A stretch of DNA of 64,000 nucleotides, from positions 121,816,951 through 121,880,950 of the forward strand of contig NC_089597.1 of NCBI RefSeq assembly GCF_019320115.1, given 5' to 3'. Positions 32,788 through 43,803 of this stretch are shown here, one piece after another. The position numbers were made by a program, and so were the translations under genes. The notes below the pieces were generated by a model that saw only the letters and a list, made by a program, of their open reading frames with translations, did no database searches and had not been told where the DNA came from. Origin of the DNA: Miscanthus floridulus. Taxonomy: Eukaryota; Streptophyta; Magnoliopsida; Poales; Poaceae. Position 1 is the first letter of the stretch. Every line of letters begins with the position of its first letter.

Positions 32788-35400
32788 ATGGCCTCATCAG
32801 CTTCAGGTCAGCAACCACCCAAAACGAACAACCAGCATGTCGAGCTTATCATGTGCAGCGACGACCACGACGCAGGCACGGCGGCGCCTCGCGTGCTCGA
32901 TGAACAAGACGACGAAGCTAGGGAGCTCCTGCTCGATGTGGTGGACAGCAACCTCGTGGTCGCCGATGACGCCAGCGGAGGAGGTGATGGGCCGGCGGGA
33001 GCGCTGCCCGCTACCGGTAGGCCGCCGCCCAAGATACGGGTGCGGGGGCTGAGGAAGCGGGTGGCGTCGACCGGCGAGGAGATCCTGCGCGGCGTTCACC
33101 TGGACGTGCCACGCGGGGTCGTCATGGGCGTCATCGGGCCCAGCGGCAGCGGCAAGTCCACGCTGCTCCGCGCGCTCAACCGCCTCTGGGAGCCCGCGCC
33201 CGGCGCCGTGTTCCTCGACGGCGCCGACGTCTGCGGCCTCGACGTCCGCGCGCTCCGGCGCAAGGTCGGCATGCTTTTCCAGCAACCCGCCATGTTCGAC
33301 GGTACGTACGTACGTATACTCCTGCCAGTACACGCTAGACGGCTAGAGACGGACTTCGTTCATTCTTTTTCTCTGCCAAACAAACTGCGGCCTTTTCTTC
33401 AACCAAGACGAAGTGCACGAACACGTGGACCGTACGATCGGGATGAACGCTTGCTCGTAAACGATCGTAAATTTCCAGCCGGGAACAGTGTTTTTCTCTC
33501 ACACCAAACCAGCCAGCAGTAAATAATCCACGATCGTTTACGGCCTCCCGAACAGGCTGATGATCAATTGTTCAAGAGCCCAACCGATGACTTTTATTAA
33601 GGCCGCGTTTAGTTGCTCTGAATCGGGGTCGCCCGATTTACTGGTCATTCCTGTAGCGCACTGTAGCATTTCGTTTGTATTTGGTAATAATTGTCCAATC
33701 ATTGATTAATTAGGCTCAAAACGTTCGTCTCGCAAAGTACAACCAAACTGTGCAATTGATTTTTGATTTCGTCAACATTTAGTACTCCATACATGTACCA
33801 CAAGTTTAATGTGACGGGGAATCTTCTTTTTGCATAGTGCCAAAGTTTGGATTTTGGTGGAACTAAACATGGCCTAAGAGCTTCTTGCATGATTTTTTTT
33901 TAAAAAGAAAATGTTCAGCACACTTAATACCCACGACTTTTGAAGCATGATGCCAGAGTTCATGGCTTCAGGCTTCCTCGCTCTAAGACTAAATTTAAGT
34001 CCGTTAAAGTTTGTTCTAAATAAATAAATAAAAATAAACCTTGTCAAGTTATATTTTAAATGAAAAGATTTACACATTATGATTTTTTAATAATCTTAAT
34101 AATGTGGATCTTGTGTTGTAAATCCACGTAAGTTTTTAGGTGTAAATAGTCAAAGATGAAAAAAAAACTAAATTGACTTGATTCTGATCGAAGAAAGTAA
34201 CATCACCAAAAGTTAGCAAAATGAAAGTGTCCGGCTTAATTTATAGTTTGTACCACTCTGAGGATGATAAAATCAGGCTATGTGTCCAATTTTACAAGTA
34301 CAACTTACTTGTTTGTGATGTCATATGGGTTTTCGGTACACATGATGAAAGAGAAAATAGACCGGTACGAATAAAATTTCTTGCTTCGAAGATGGCAATG
34401 GCGGACTCGGATTTCTAGGTTTGAAACTGGCATCATTAGCTAAAGGACGGTTTTGACAGGGCAAACCATGCTTACATAATTCAGGAGTGACGTGGCTTTG
34501 ACGTAGTATGTTACGTAGCTTTGAATGTAAGCTTGTATGGTTATTATTGTTTAAGCCTCTCGATAATTCCCATAACGGATTTCTCCAAAGAACAGAGCGG
34601 TGCAGAGAGAAGCAAACAACTACTCCTACTATTCCAAATTATAAGTTGTTCTACCTTTTTCTAAATAGATAACTATAATCTCTACATATCTAGAAAAGTT
34701 AGAACGACTAGAATAGAGGGAGTACGTACTAAAATCGTTGTAAACTGTGTGACGAGCAAGACTTGATGTCCATTTTGGAATTTATTTGGGCTTTACCACG
34801 GAAAAACACACACAAAAATGCGTATCCCACGATGTCTAATTTTTGTTATGTTTCTGTGTGTGCTATGCTAGGAACTGTGGCATACAACGTGCGCTACGGG
34901 CCACAGTTGCGCGGCAAGAAGCTCACCGAAACCGAGGTGCAGAGCCTGTTGAGGCTGGCCGACCTCGACCCTACCTTGTCCTCCAAGCCTGCCAACGAGC
35001 TGTCCGTCGGCCAGGCTCAGCGCGTTGCCTTGGCTCGCACCCTCGCCAACGACCCTGAGGTGCGCGCACTCTCTTACTTTGTCGTCGCCGCCGTCCGGTC
35101 CTCCATGGCACTGTCGATATGATCACCTTTGTCGCTGGATGCATGTAGGTGCTCCTGTTGGACGAGCCGACGAGCGCGCTAGACCCTATATCCACGCAGA
35201 ACATCGGGGACACCATAGTGCGTCTGAACAAGACGAGGGGGATCACCACGGTGATCGTCTCCCATAGTGTGAAGCAGATCCAGCGCATCGCGGACCTGGT
35301 GTGCCTTCTCGTCGCCGGCGAGGTCGTGGAGGCGCTCGTGCCGTCAGAGTTGTCCAGGGCCAAGCATCCCATGGCCCGACGCTTCTTGGAGCTAAGCTGA
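32788..35400 (+). CDS. STAR1: STAR1-like ABC transporter ATP-binding subunit, copy B
   Basis: Three exons, 32788-33301, 34872-35059 and 35149-35400, with GT-AG introns of phase 1 and 0 as in copy A, give 317 residues. The protein is a lone soluble ABC nucleotide-binding domain of the STAR1/ABCI17 type, expected to bind the STAR2/ALS3 membrane subunit. Walker [18 protein letters not shown] is complete here, followed by Q-loop GMLFQQP, signature LSVGQAQR, Walker B LLLDEP and IVSHS. Exons 2 and 3 differ from copy A at only 4 of 440 bases, while the first 70 codons and the promoter differ by many substitutions and indels. Intron 1 carries two MITEs that copy A lacks. The end of STAR2-B is only 293 bases downstream in the opposite direction. 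By motifs this is the better candidate for a working gene. Confidence 0.9.
33453..33560. mobile_element. hAT-like MITE relic in STAR1-B intron 1
   Basis: About 108 bases absent from copy A are inserted in CGCTT/GATGATC. They contain CGTAAACGATCGT (33456-33468) and its inverse ACGATCGTTTACG (33530-33542), and end CCGAACAGG, like common grass hAT MITEs. Outer ends and target duplication are blurred. Confidence 0.6.
33601..33874. mobile_element. Tourist-like MITE in STAR1-B intron 1
   Basis: A 274-base element from GGCCGCGTTTAGTTG to AACTAAACATGGCC is flanked by TAA on both sides (33598-33600, 33875-33877). The empty site in copy A (TTTATTAAGAGC, TAA at 3434-3436) proves the insertion and its target duplication. 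Confidence 0.95.
34623..34722. mobile_element. Stowaway MITE in STAR1-B intron 1
   Basis: This is the counterpart of 4180-4286, from CTCCTACTATTCC to GAATAGAGGGAG with TA flanks. It has small deletions relative to copy A, so the two copies have diverged since duplication. Confidence 0.75.
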
Positions 35401-35693
35401 AGATTGATCTGAGCAGGTGGAAGATATATATACTATCTGATTGATGTATGCGAAATATGCGTCATAAACAGAAACAATACGATATATATATTATTGGTGC
35501 GACATACTCACTACCATAATCCTGAATTACTTTGACTGCTAAAGATTTCCTCGAGGGTCTAAATAAAACTGCCAAGGAAACGCTTGGCTGCGGACATAGA
35601 CCTCCAAGGAAATGAATATTTTAGTCTTATTTTAAAAACAGCAACGTAATATCATGGGAGTGGCCTTATACTTGGTACCAATCATTAAGCACG

Positions 35694-35773
35694 CTAGTCA
35701 TCCCAGAAGACTTCTTCTTTAAGCTGGAAGGCCTTGGTGAAGAAGTCTGGCCAGCAGAGGTACGACAAGCAGA
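35694..35773 (-). pseudogene. STAR2: STAR2-B exon 3, C-terminal end
   Basis: The last coding part of STAR2-B lies left of the Copia insertion: minus-strand codons for LSYLCWPDFFTKAFQLKEEV-type sequence ending FWDD and a TAG stop (35696-35694). Compared with copy A (FRNDD) one codon is missing. The segment ends at the target duplication GCAGA (35769-35773). Confidence 0.85.
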
Positions 35774-36279
35774 TGTTAGATTGATCTCCTGACCAATAAG
35801 CCCAACGGCCTATTGGGCCTTGGTTTCGCGCCCTGATCGGGGGCGCCCAACCCTACATGGTTGGTGGGCCCCCGTCGCACTGCGCTATATAAAGAGGTGG
35901 GGGCCGGCGGCTCAAAGCACGAGGTTCGCCGTGAGCCGCAAACCCCACCGACAAACCCTAGACCGATCTCGAGAGGGCGCGCAGCCAGCGACGGGAAGCT
36001 CCGCTGATCCTCGCCGTCGCCACTGCTACGCCCGACCGCACTGCATCGACGTCCGTGCAACCTCTACTCCACCCGTCGCTGCCCGTGTGCTGCCTCCATC
36101 ACCGAACCCGCGATGGCTAGCACAACCGCGACATCATCTGGAGGCTCAGGTTCATCACCAGCCCTCTCTTCCCTATCTTCCTCTCGGTGTAGTGTTCTAG
36201 GTCTAAATGTGCATGTGTTTCATGGTTCTATGAGTTCATCCGCCTAGATCTACTCTAGTCGATCCACAGAATATCAACA
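35774..36279 (+). repeat. 5' LTR of Copia-1
   Basis: The LTR contains a TATATAAA box at 35886-35893, which should set the start of the element transcript, downstream of an inverted GGGCGCCCAACC/GGTTGGTGGGCCC block. Confidence 0.95.
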
Positions 36280-36280
36280 A

Positions 36281-36293
36281 TGGTACCAGAGCC
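36281..36293 (+). promoter_or_regulatory. Primer-binding site of Copia-1
   Basis: TGGTACCAGAGCC lies one base after the 5' LTR and matches the initiator methionine tRNA 3' end except at one base. Confidence 0.85.
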
Positions 36294-37770
36294 TACTAGC
36301 ACGTAGATCTAGAACGGGTACCGATTAGAAAAGGAAAAGTTGATTAGATCCAGTGTGGATCTAAGCAGAAAAGGGGTCACCCGACGTTCGGTTGAACCCT
36401 AACTCGATCCGTCGGATCTGAGAAAAGAAGAAGGGCTCGGTTTTCATGCAAAGAACGAACCCTAAAACCCGAAGGTGATTCGGGGAAAAGAAAACAGTGG
36501 CCGTCTCAACCCTAACCCTAACCCTAATCGTCAAATCGGGCTAAAATCCGAACAAATGAATCAAAGAAAGGGGAAGAGGGTGGCTCGGTCACCTCGCCGT
36601 CGAGCACGCCGGCGCGCGGGGGGAAAAGAAAAGGAAAGGAACCGATTTCAAATCGGAAAACCAAACCCTAACCCTAAAAAGGAAGCCTACCTGGGCTTCT
36701 ACCCACCGCCGGCAGCATCGCCACCGCGCGGATAGGAGACCGCGGCGTCGCTCCCGAACGGCGCGTGGGACAGGGCCGAGATCCGCACTGCACCTCGCCA
36801 AGCGGTCACGGCAACAGGGCACCACCCTGCGGCCCCTCGACGGCGGCGTGCTCAGCCTCGGGCGAGCACGCACGCCGGCGAGAGGGCGCTGGACGGTGCC
36901 GCCCTTCTTCTCCCTCGGCCACTGAGGACGGCTGCTGCTGCGGGTCTCTCAGAGCTGCGCTGCGGGGTGAGAGAGAAGGAGAGGAAGTGAAATGAACCTA
37001 GGGTTCAGGGAGAGGGGCTGGCCGGGGGGTTTTGTTCGGGTGAAATGGCCGGGCAGCCGTCGGATGGAGATGGACGGCCACGGGCGACTGGGCCAGCGCC
37101 GCAGCCCAGGCGGGATAGGGAACAAGGCCGAAATCCCGGCCCAGGCCTAGGTTGCGGCCTGGGCGCGGGGAGAGAGCGCGCGCGGCTAGGCGCGGGGGTG
37201 CGCTAAGCGCGCGGATGGGCCGCGGCTGCTGGGCCGTTTTCGCTGGCTGCGCGCACGCGCGTGGGCAGGCCGTGGGCCGCGCGTGTGCTGGCTGGGCCGA
37301 AATGGTCAAATGAACAGATATTGTCACAGTTTTTGTTTTCTTATTTTCCAGAAAACAGTTTGATCAATTTGAATTGATTTTTTATGATAATTTTCTGTAC
37401 AAAATTTATCCAACGATATTTTTTGTTCAGTAAATAGTAAATTTGCTTCTGGAAAATAGGAAAAAGATTATTAAATGTTAAAGTTTCCGCTGCGTATTTA
37501 AAGATGTAATTTTCATTATTAAATTCGAACCAACGGGAGAATTTAATTTTGAAAAAGGATATGTTTTAAATTGATTATAATGTTGTTGTTATTCTGACCA
37601 ACGTTGATTAATGACAATATTATAATGTTTTTTGTTATACATTAATTCTATTTCTGCCCAACGGTGATGTAGAATTAGTGTAGAAAATAATTGTATGTTT
37701 TAATTTTGACCAACGTTAAACTAAGGCATGCAATTATTGTTGTCATTTCTGTTCTCACCCTATTTGAATT
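36294..37770 (+). other. Copia-1 leader between primer site and gag
   Basis: About 1.5 kb without a credible frame. The first 1 kb is GC-rich and contains CCCTAACCCTAACCCTAA (about 36511) and a few more CCCTAA words; the last 450 bases are AT-rich. The leader of this family is usually untranslated and carries packaging signals (inference). Confidence 0.5.
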
Positions 37771-40700
37771 ATGTTTTCAGGAGGATACAACTTGATGAGT
37801 TGTATCAAAGAAATCCCCACTCTAAAAGGTGATAACTATATTGAGTGGAAGAAAAAGATAGACCTGGCCTTTATCCTCGCTGAGGTGGACTGGGTTGTCA
37901 CCACACCGTGCCCTAAAGAACCTGAGGCACCGGTGAGGGAAACAGATGAGACTGATACTGCATGGCAGAACAGAGAGCAGGATTTTACTCCCGTAAAGAT
38001 GTCCTATGACCTTGAGCATAGGAAATGGGTCACTGCCAATAAGAAGTGTCTGGCAGTGATAAAGAACACGATTGAGCCTGCTATTGTGGGCTCAATTCTA
38101 GACTGTGACACGGTCACAGAGTACCTAGACAGAATAAAGAGTCAGTTCACTGGCTCTTCAAAGACATATGCAACCCAGCTGATCAAGCAGCTGGTCACAG
38201 AAAGGTACTCTGGTGGCGGCAGTGGCATTAGAGAGCACATACTGAGAATGAGCAATCTGGCATCTAAGCTCAAACCAATGGATTTGGCACTCAAGGATGA
38301 GTTTCTTATTCATTTGATTTTTGCTTCTTTGCCCAAAGAATTTGACACATTTGTTGTTAATTACAACATACAGCCTGAAAAATGGGATTTGGAAAAGCTC
38401 ATAGCCATGTGTGTGCAGGAGGAGGAAAGAATAAAAGTTTCACAAGGTGGTTCTGTCAACTACCTAAAAGATAAGAAAAAGAACTATAATAACAGTTCTT
38501 CCTCCAAATCATCTGGAAAAGGTCCCATGCAACAGTCTCAGAACCAGCAATTCCCAGTGGCTAAAGACCAGTGTCTCCACTGCAAGAAGACGAGGCATTA
38601 TAAAAAGAATTGTCCTGATTTCTTAAAGATGATAATGAAGAATAAAGGTGAGAACATTATTACGTTCGTAAATGAATCCTTGTATGTAAAGTTTTCAAAA
38701 TCTACTTGGTGGATTGATTCAGGTGTAACTATTCATGTTGCTAATTCATTACAGGGATTCCGTTCGATGAGAACTTTGCAAAGAAGCGAAAGTTTCATTA
38801 AAGTCGCAAATGGAGAACAAGCAGATGTTGAGGCCGTTGGTGATCTTCCGTTAGAGCTTGCTGATGGCTTCATAATTATTCTTAGAGATGTTCTTTATGT
38901 ACCTTCTTTGCAAAGAAATTTGATTAGTGTTTCAAAGTTGGACCATGATGGTTATGATTGCCATTTTGGAAATGGCAAATGTCAGATATTGTTTAATAAT
39001 AAATGTATTGGTCTTGCCTTCCGACAAGACGAGCTTTATTTGTTATCACTTCGTGAAAATGTTAATTCCGTATGTGATGTGAATGAAAATGTATCCTCAT
39101 CGAACAATGGAAACAGAAAACGAAAGAGAGCTCAAGATGCGTTGTCGAAATTATGGCACTGTCGTTTAGGCCATATTTCGAGGGGGAGAATAGAAAGACT
39201 AGTTAAGAATGATATTCTTCCTCCATTAGAGCTCTCAGAGTTAGAACAATGTAGAGATTGCATAAAAGGAAAGTATGTAAAGAAAATTAAGAAAGATGCC
39301 AAACGAAGCGCAGGAATTCTACAGATTATTCACACAGACATATGTGGTCCTTTTCCTGTGAAAAATATGGATGGTTATGATTCATTCATAACATTCACAG
39401 ACGATTACTCTCGTTTTGGCTACATTTATCCAATTAAAGAAAGAACAGAAGCATTGGATAAATTTAAAATATTTAAAGCAGAAGTTGAAAATCAGCATGA
39501 TTTAAATATTAAGATAGTCAGGTCTGACCGTGGAGGAGAGTACTACGATCGGCATACCCCATATGGACAAGTTCCTGGACCTTTTGCAAGGTTCTTACAG
39601 GAGAATGGTATAGTCGCCCAGTATTCAACACCGGGCGAACCTCAGCAGAATGGAGTAGCTGAAAGGCGTAACCGTACCTTGATGGATATGGTGCGTAGTA
39701 TGATAAGTTACTCCACTTTACCCACAAGTCTGTGGATGGAGGCGTTAAAAACCGCCATTCATATTCTCAATAGAGTACCATGTAAGTCGGTGCCCAAAAT
39801 ACCGTATGAGTTGTGAACAGGAAGAGTACCCTCACTTAACCACTTGCGTGTGTGGGGGAGCCCTGCTGAGGCTAAAGTTTTTAACCCAAACATTGGGAAG
39901 CTAGATCCCAAAACAGTGAGTTGCCATTTCATTGGCTACCTAGAAAAGTCAAAAGGTTTTCGTTTCTACTGTCCTAACAGACATACAAAGTTTGTGGAAA
40001 CGAGACACGCTGTCTTCCTAGAGGATGAAATGATTAGGGGGAGCATGGTAGCTCGAGAAATTGATCTTGAAGAGAAGCGGGTGTATGCACCCACTCCGAT
40101 CATTCATGAGCCATTTTTCTCACTACCTGCTGTTGCTGCACCAACAGTACAAGACACTGTGGTGCTAGCACCTGTTGTTATCCCGCCTATGGCAACAATG
40201 AATGATGATGAGGAACCTGTGACTCAAGATCCTATAGAACCTATTGCCACACATGAGGGGGAGCAACAACAGCCTCAAACAGAAAATGTGCCAATTGAGG
40301 AGGCCCCTAGAAGGTCTCAAAGAGTTAGAAAATCAGCTATTCCTGCTGATTATGAAGTGTACAACACTGAAGAATTTCAAATGGAGGATGATCCCACCTC
40401 ATTTGAAGAAGCCATGAAAAGTGACCATTCATCAAAGTGGCTTGAGGCCATGGAAGATGAGATGAGATCAATGAATGCAAATAAAGTTTGGGATTTGGAG
40501 ATAATTCCTAAAGGAGCCAAAACAGTAGGCTGTAAATGGGTCTACAAAACAAAACTTGACTCTCAAGGGAATATAGAGAGATATAAAGCCCGACTTGTGG
40601 CAAAAGGCTTTACACAAAGAGAAGGGATTGATTACAATGAGATCTTTTCTCCAGTCTCATGTAAGGATTCCTTCAGAATCATAATGGCATTAGTGGCACA

Positions 40701-41955
40701 TTACGATTTGGAATTACATCAGATGGATGTAAAGACGGCATTTCTCAACGGAGACTTAGAGGAAAATGTTTACATGGCACAACCGAAAGGTTTTGTCATG
40801 GAAGGAAAAGAACGTTTGGGATGCCGCCTAAAGAAATCTATTTATAGATTAAAACAAGCTTCAAGACAGTGGTACTTGAAGTTTGATCAGACAATAAAGA
40901 ATTTTGGGTTTAAAGATAATGTTGAGGACAATTGTGTCTACGCAAAGTTTAAGAATGGGAAGTTTATCTTCCTTGTCCTGTATGTGAATGATATCTTACT
41001 TGCTAGTAGTGATGTCAGTCTACTACTGGAAACAAAGAAGTTTTTGTCCTCAAAGTTTGATATGAAAGATCTTGGTGAAGCTTCGTTCGTTCTAGGGATC
41101 GAGATTCACCGAGATAGAAGTAAAGGGGTATTAGGACTGTCACAAAAGGCATACATAGAAAAAGTCTTAAAGAAATTCAGTATGCACAAATGTAGTCCCT
41201 CACCTGCTCCTATAGTCAAGGGCGACAGATATGGGGATTTTCAATGCCCTAGGAACCAATATGAGATCGATCAAATGAAAGTGGTTCCATATGCTTCAGC
41301 TGTCGGAAGCTTGCAATATGCTCAAGTGTGTACGCGCCCTGACTTGGCTTTTGTTACCGGGTTACTTGGCAGATTCCAGAGCAATCCTGGAATAGAACAT
41401 TGGAAATTAGTAAAGAAAGTCTTGCGTTATTTGCAAGGAACGAAAGGCCTCATGATGACGTATAGAAGATCTGATTCACTCCATATAGTGGGATATTCAG
41501 ATTCTGATTATGCGGGAGATAATAAAAAATCCACGTCTGGATATGTGTTTACTCTCGCAGGAGGAGCTATTTCATGGAAAAGCTCAAAGCAAACCGTCAC
41601 TACATCGTCCACAATGTATGCCGAGTTTGTAGCATGTTATGAGGCAACGGGGCAGGTGAACTGGCTAAAGAAGTTCATACCCGGTTTGAAGGTGGTTGAC
41701 GACATCAATAGACCACTGAAGTTATACTGCGATAATAATCCAGCAGTACAGTATGCTCACAACAATAGGTCAAGTAGTGCTGCCAAACACATTGACATAA
41801 AGTATTATGTTGTGAAGGATAAAGTCCGGGATCAAATGATAAGTCTTGAGCATATAAGTACCGAAAAGATGCTCGCGGATCCGCTTACAAAAGGCTTACC
41901 ACCCAACGTGTTCAGAGAACATGTAGCCGGCATGGGTTTAAGGGAAAGCCTATGA
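37771..41955 (+). pseudogene. Copia-1 gag-pol polyprotein, nearly intact but disabled
   Basis: One frame of 1394 codons (with one internal stop) encodes gag (about 1-260), a zinc knuckle [14 protein letters not shown] (268-281), protease DSGVTIHV (316), an HHCC segment [10 protein letters not shown] (about 460), integrase with [19 protein letters not shown] and [10 protein letters not shown], reverse transcriptase and RNase H (GYSDSDYAGD, about 1241). Two lesions are visible. A TGA stop at 39814-39816 (codon 682) ends translation at the integrase end. The RT active site reads YVND (1071-1074) instead of YVDD. Either would block autonomous reverse transcription. Both can be explained by single G-to-A changes. 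The start is the ATG at 37771, before the conserved [11 protein letters not shown]. Confidence 0.92.
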
Positions 41956-42142
41956 TTCCTGGACTATAAAGGGCCCAAAAGTCAAAGTAACTATTTCAGA
42001 TCAGAGACGTGCATTGTAGCTGTTAAATCTATCGGCGATTGACCGTGACGATGAGACATGCTCTATGCATCATCTGTGAAGAAATGAGTAAGGATAAAAG
42101 GATTGAAGTTTAAAGTTTAAAGATAAAAGTAATAGTGAGATC

Positions 42143-42153
42143 AAGGGGGAGAA
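42143..42153 (+). promoter_or_regulatory. Polypurine tract of Copia-1
   Basis: AAGGGGGAGAA directly precedes the 3' LTR. Confidence 0.85.
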
Positions 42154-42659
42154 TGTTAGATTGATCTCCTGACCAATAAGCCCAACGGCCTATTGGGCCT
42201 TGGTTTCGCGCCCTGATCGGGAGCGCCCAACCCTACATGGTTGGTGGGCCCCCGTCGCACTGCGCTATATAAAGAGGTGGGGGGCGGCGGCTCAAAGCAC
42301 GAGGTTCGCCGTGAGCCGCAAACCCCACCGACAAACCCTAGACCGATCTCGAGAGGGCGCGCAGCCAGCGACGGGAAGCTCCGCTGATCCTCGCCGTCGC
42401 CACTGCTACGCCCGACCGCACTGCATCGACGTCCGTGCAACCTCTACTCCACCCGTCGCTGCCCGTGTGCTGCCTCCATCACCGAACCCGCGATGGCTAG
42501 CACAACCGTGACATCATCTGGAGGCTCAGGTTCATCACCAGCCCTCTCTTCCCTATCTCCCTCTCGGTGTAGTGTTCTAGGTCTAAATGTGCATGTGTTT
42601 CATGGTTCTATGAGTTCATCCGCCTAGATCTACTCTAGTCGATCCATAGAATATCAACA
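42154..42659 (+). repeat. 3' LTR of Copia-1
   Basis: It matches the 5' LTR at 501 of 506 positions; differences fall at the positions equivalent to 35841, 35905, 36129, 36179 and 36267 (approximate). Confidence 0.95.
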
Positions 42660-43803
42660 GCAGATGCCGCTGACGGTGGAAGCGGCCGTGATCATGTTCT
42701 TGAGGACTATTTAATTTGGACCTCGTGTCACCAAATGGCCATGTTATTGCAATCAATGATAATTTGCTGCTGGACTGCCTGCAGCGGCGACTCACCCGCC
42801 ATGATGAGCCCTGTCATGGCTCCTGGCAGATTGATAAACCCCTGGGTCTTGGCGTTGTCGATGGCCGGGGACAACGCGATGCCCAACGACCTCCTCATCT
42901 GCTGGAGCGTCGCATCGCGTGGCGTCGCACCTAGAGCAAGTGCTGTCTCCACCTGCAGAAAAGAGAAAATAAACAAGATTTGTAAACATTATTTTATTTG
43001 CAATTGCAAAGTGACACGATCGATGATCATACAGATTAGGCAGGAATTAGGCAAGGAAAAGACATAAGCAGCACGTCGCCAGGCTACGACAGGGTTCGAG
43101 CTGACCAGGCTCTTCTGGATCTTGACGTCGTCGCGGAGCTTCTTCATTGTGACTCCAGTGACGGTCATAGCGTTGCTGACCATCATGCCGGCCGCGGGGA
43201 TGATGTACCTCGGGGTAAACGGGAAGACGTCGAGCACGAGGAGCAGTGCGATGGTGATCACGGTGCCGACGAGGATGGACACGAAGGCGATGCACTTTCC
43301 ATGGGGGGCCTGCTTTGCGCGCTGGCCCGCCGTGTAGCTGGCGACCGTCACCTATATCGTTCGTTACAAAATTCAGTTAGTCAGAGGTAGGTGATGATGA
43401 TGATGAACAGAGAGTGCATGATGATGATTGATCATTCGGTTACAAAATCGAGAGAACAAAATCAAGAACGCATCAATGCAACTACATATAGATGGTGAAC
43501 AGAGGGTGCGTTACGTGCCATGAAGAGGTAGGTGAGGAGGATCCATGGTGTGGCGTTCTTCTGGACAAAGATGAACTGGAGGACGAATCCGACCAGGGAG
43601 AGCTGGAGGAAGGAGCGCGCGACGGCGTAGAGCATCTCGGCCTCGATCCCCAGGCGCTGCGTGAAGCTGAGCATGACGGCCAGGGCGACCACGGCGGTGG
43701 CAGCGGCCGGCTTGAGCATGCCCACCAGGAAGTCTCGCCAGAAGCCTGGCTCCCCCAGGTCCGGCGGCGCCATCTGCTCCAGCAACGCCCTCGCGTGCTC
43801 CAT
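42660..43803 (-). pseudogene. STAR2: STAR2/ALS3-like membrane subunit, copy B, exons 1, 2 and part of 3
   Basis: Exon 1 (43803-43519, 95 residues, MEHARALLEQMAPPDLGEPG at the start and WILLTYLFM at the end) and exon 2 (43351-43106, 82 residues, VTVASYTAGQ to DVKIQKSL) are intact and would join in phase 0. Exon 3 starts at 42952 (VETALALGATP) but a 53-base insertion at 42713-42765 shifts the frame after SPLQAVQQQ and brings a stop, and the Copia element then interrupts it at 42664. The family (UPF0014) forms the membrane channel partner of STAR1. The first intron has no usable GT donor in the right phase; ATG/GCACGT, a GC donor, fits both copies. The full gene would have had about 282 residues, the usual length. 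Confidence 0.88.

Larger units (their letters stand above)
35774..42659 (+). mobile_element. Copia element inserted in STAR2-B exon 3
   Basis: A 6886-base element has two 506-base LTRs, starts TGTTAGATTG, ends ATATCAACA and is flanked by the perfect duplication GCAGA (35769-35773, 42660-42664). Its orientation is opposite to STAR2-B. The LTRs differ at 5 of 506 positions, four of them transitions. With the commonly used grass LTR rate of 1.3e-8 per site per year this is about 0.4 million years (rough). The copy is absent from STAR2-A. Confidence 0.97.

Noticed and set aside
36505..36680. CCCTAACCCTAACCCTAA words, suggesting interstitial telomere sequence
   Set aside because: Only three units in tandem, of CCCTAA rather than the plant CCCTAAA, inside a retrotransposon leader.
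38572..38614. Host zinc-finger gene
   Set aside because: The CCHC motif is the retrotransposon gag knuckle within a continuous gag-pol frame.
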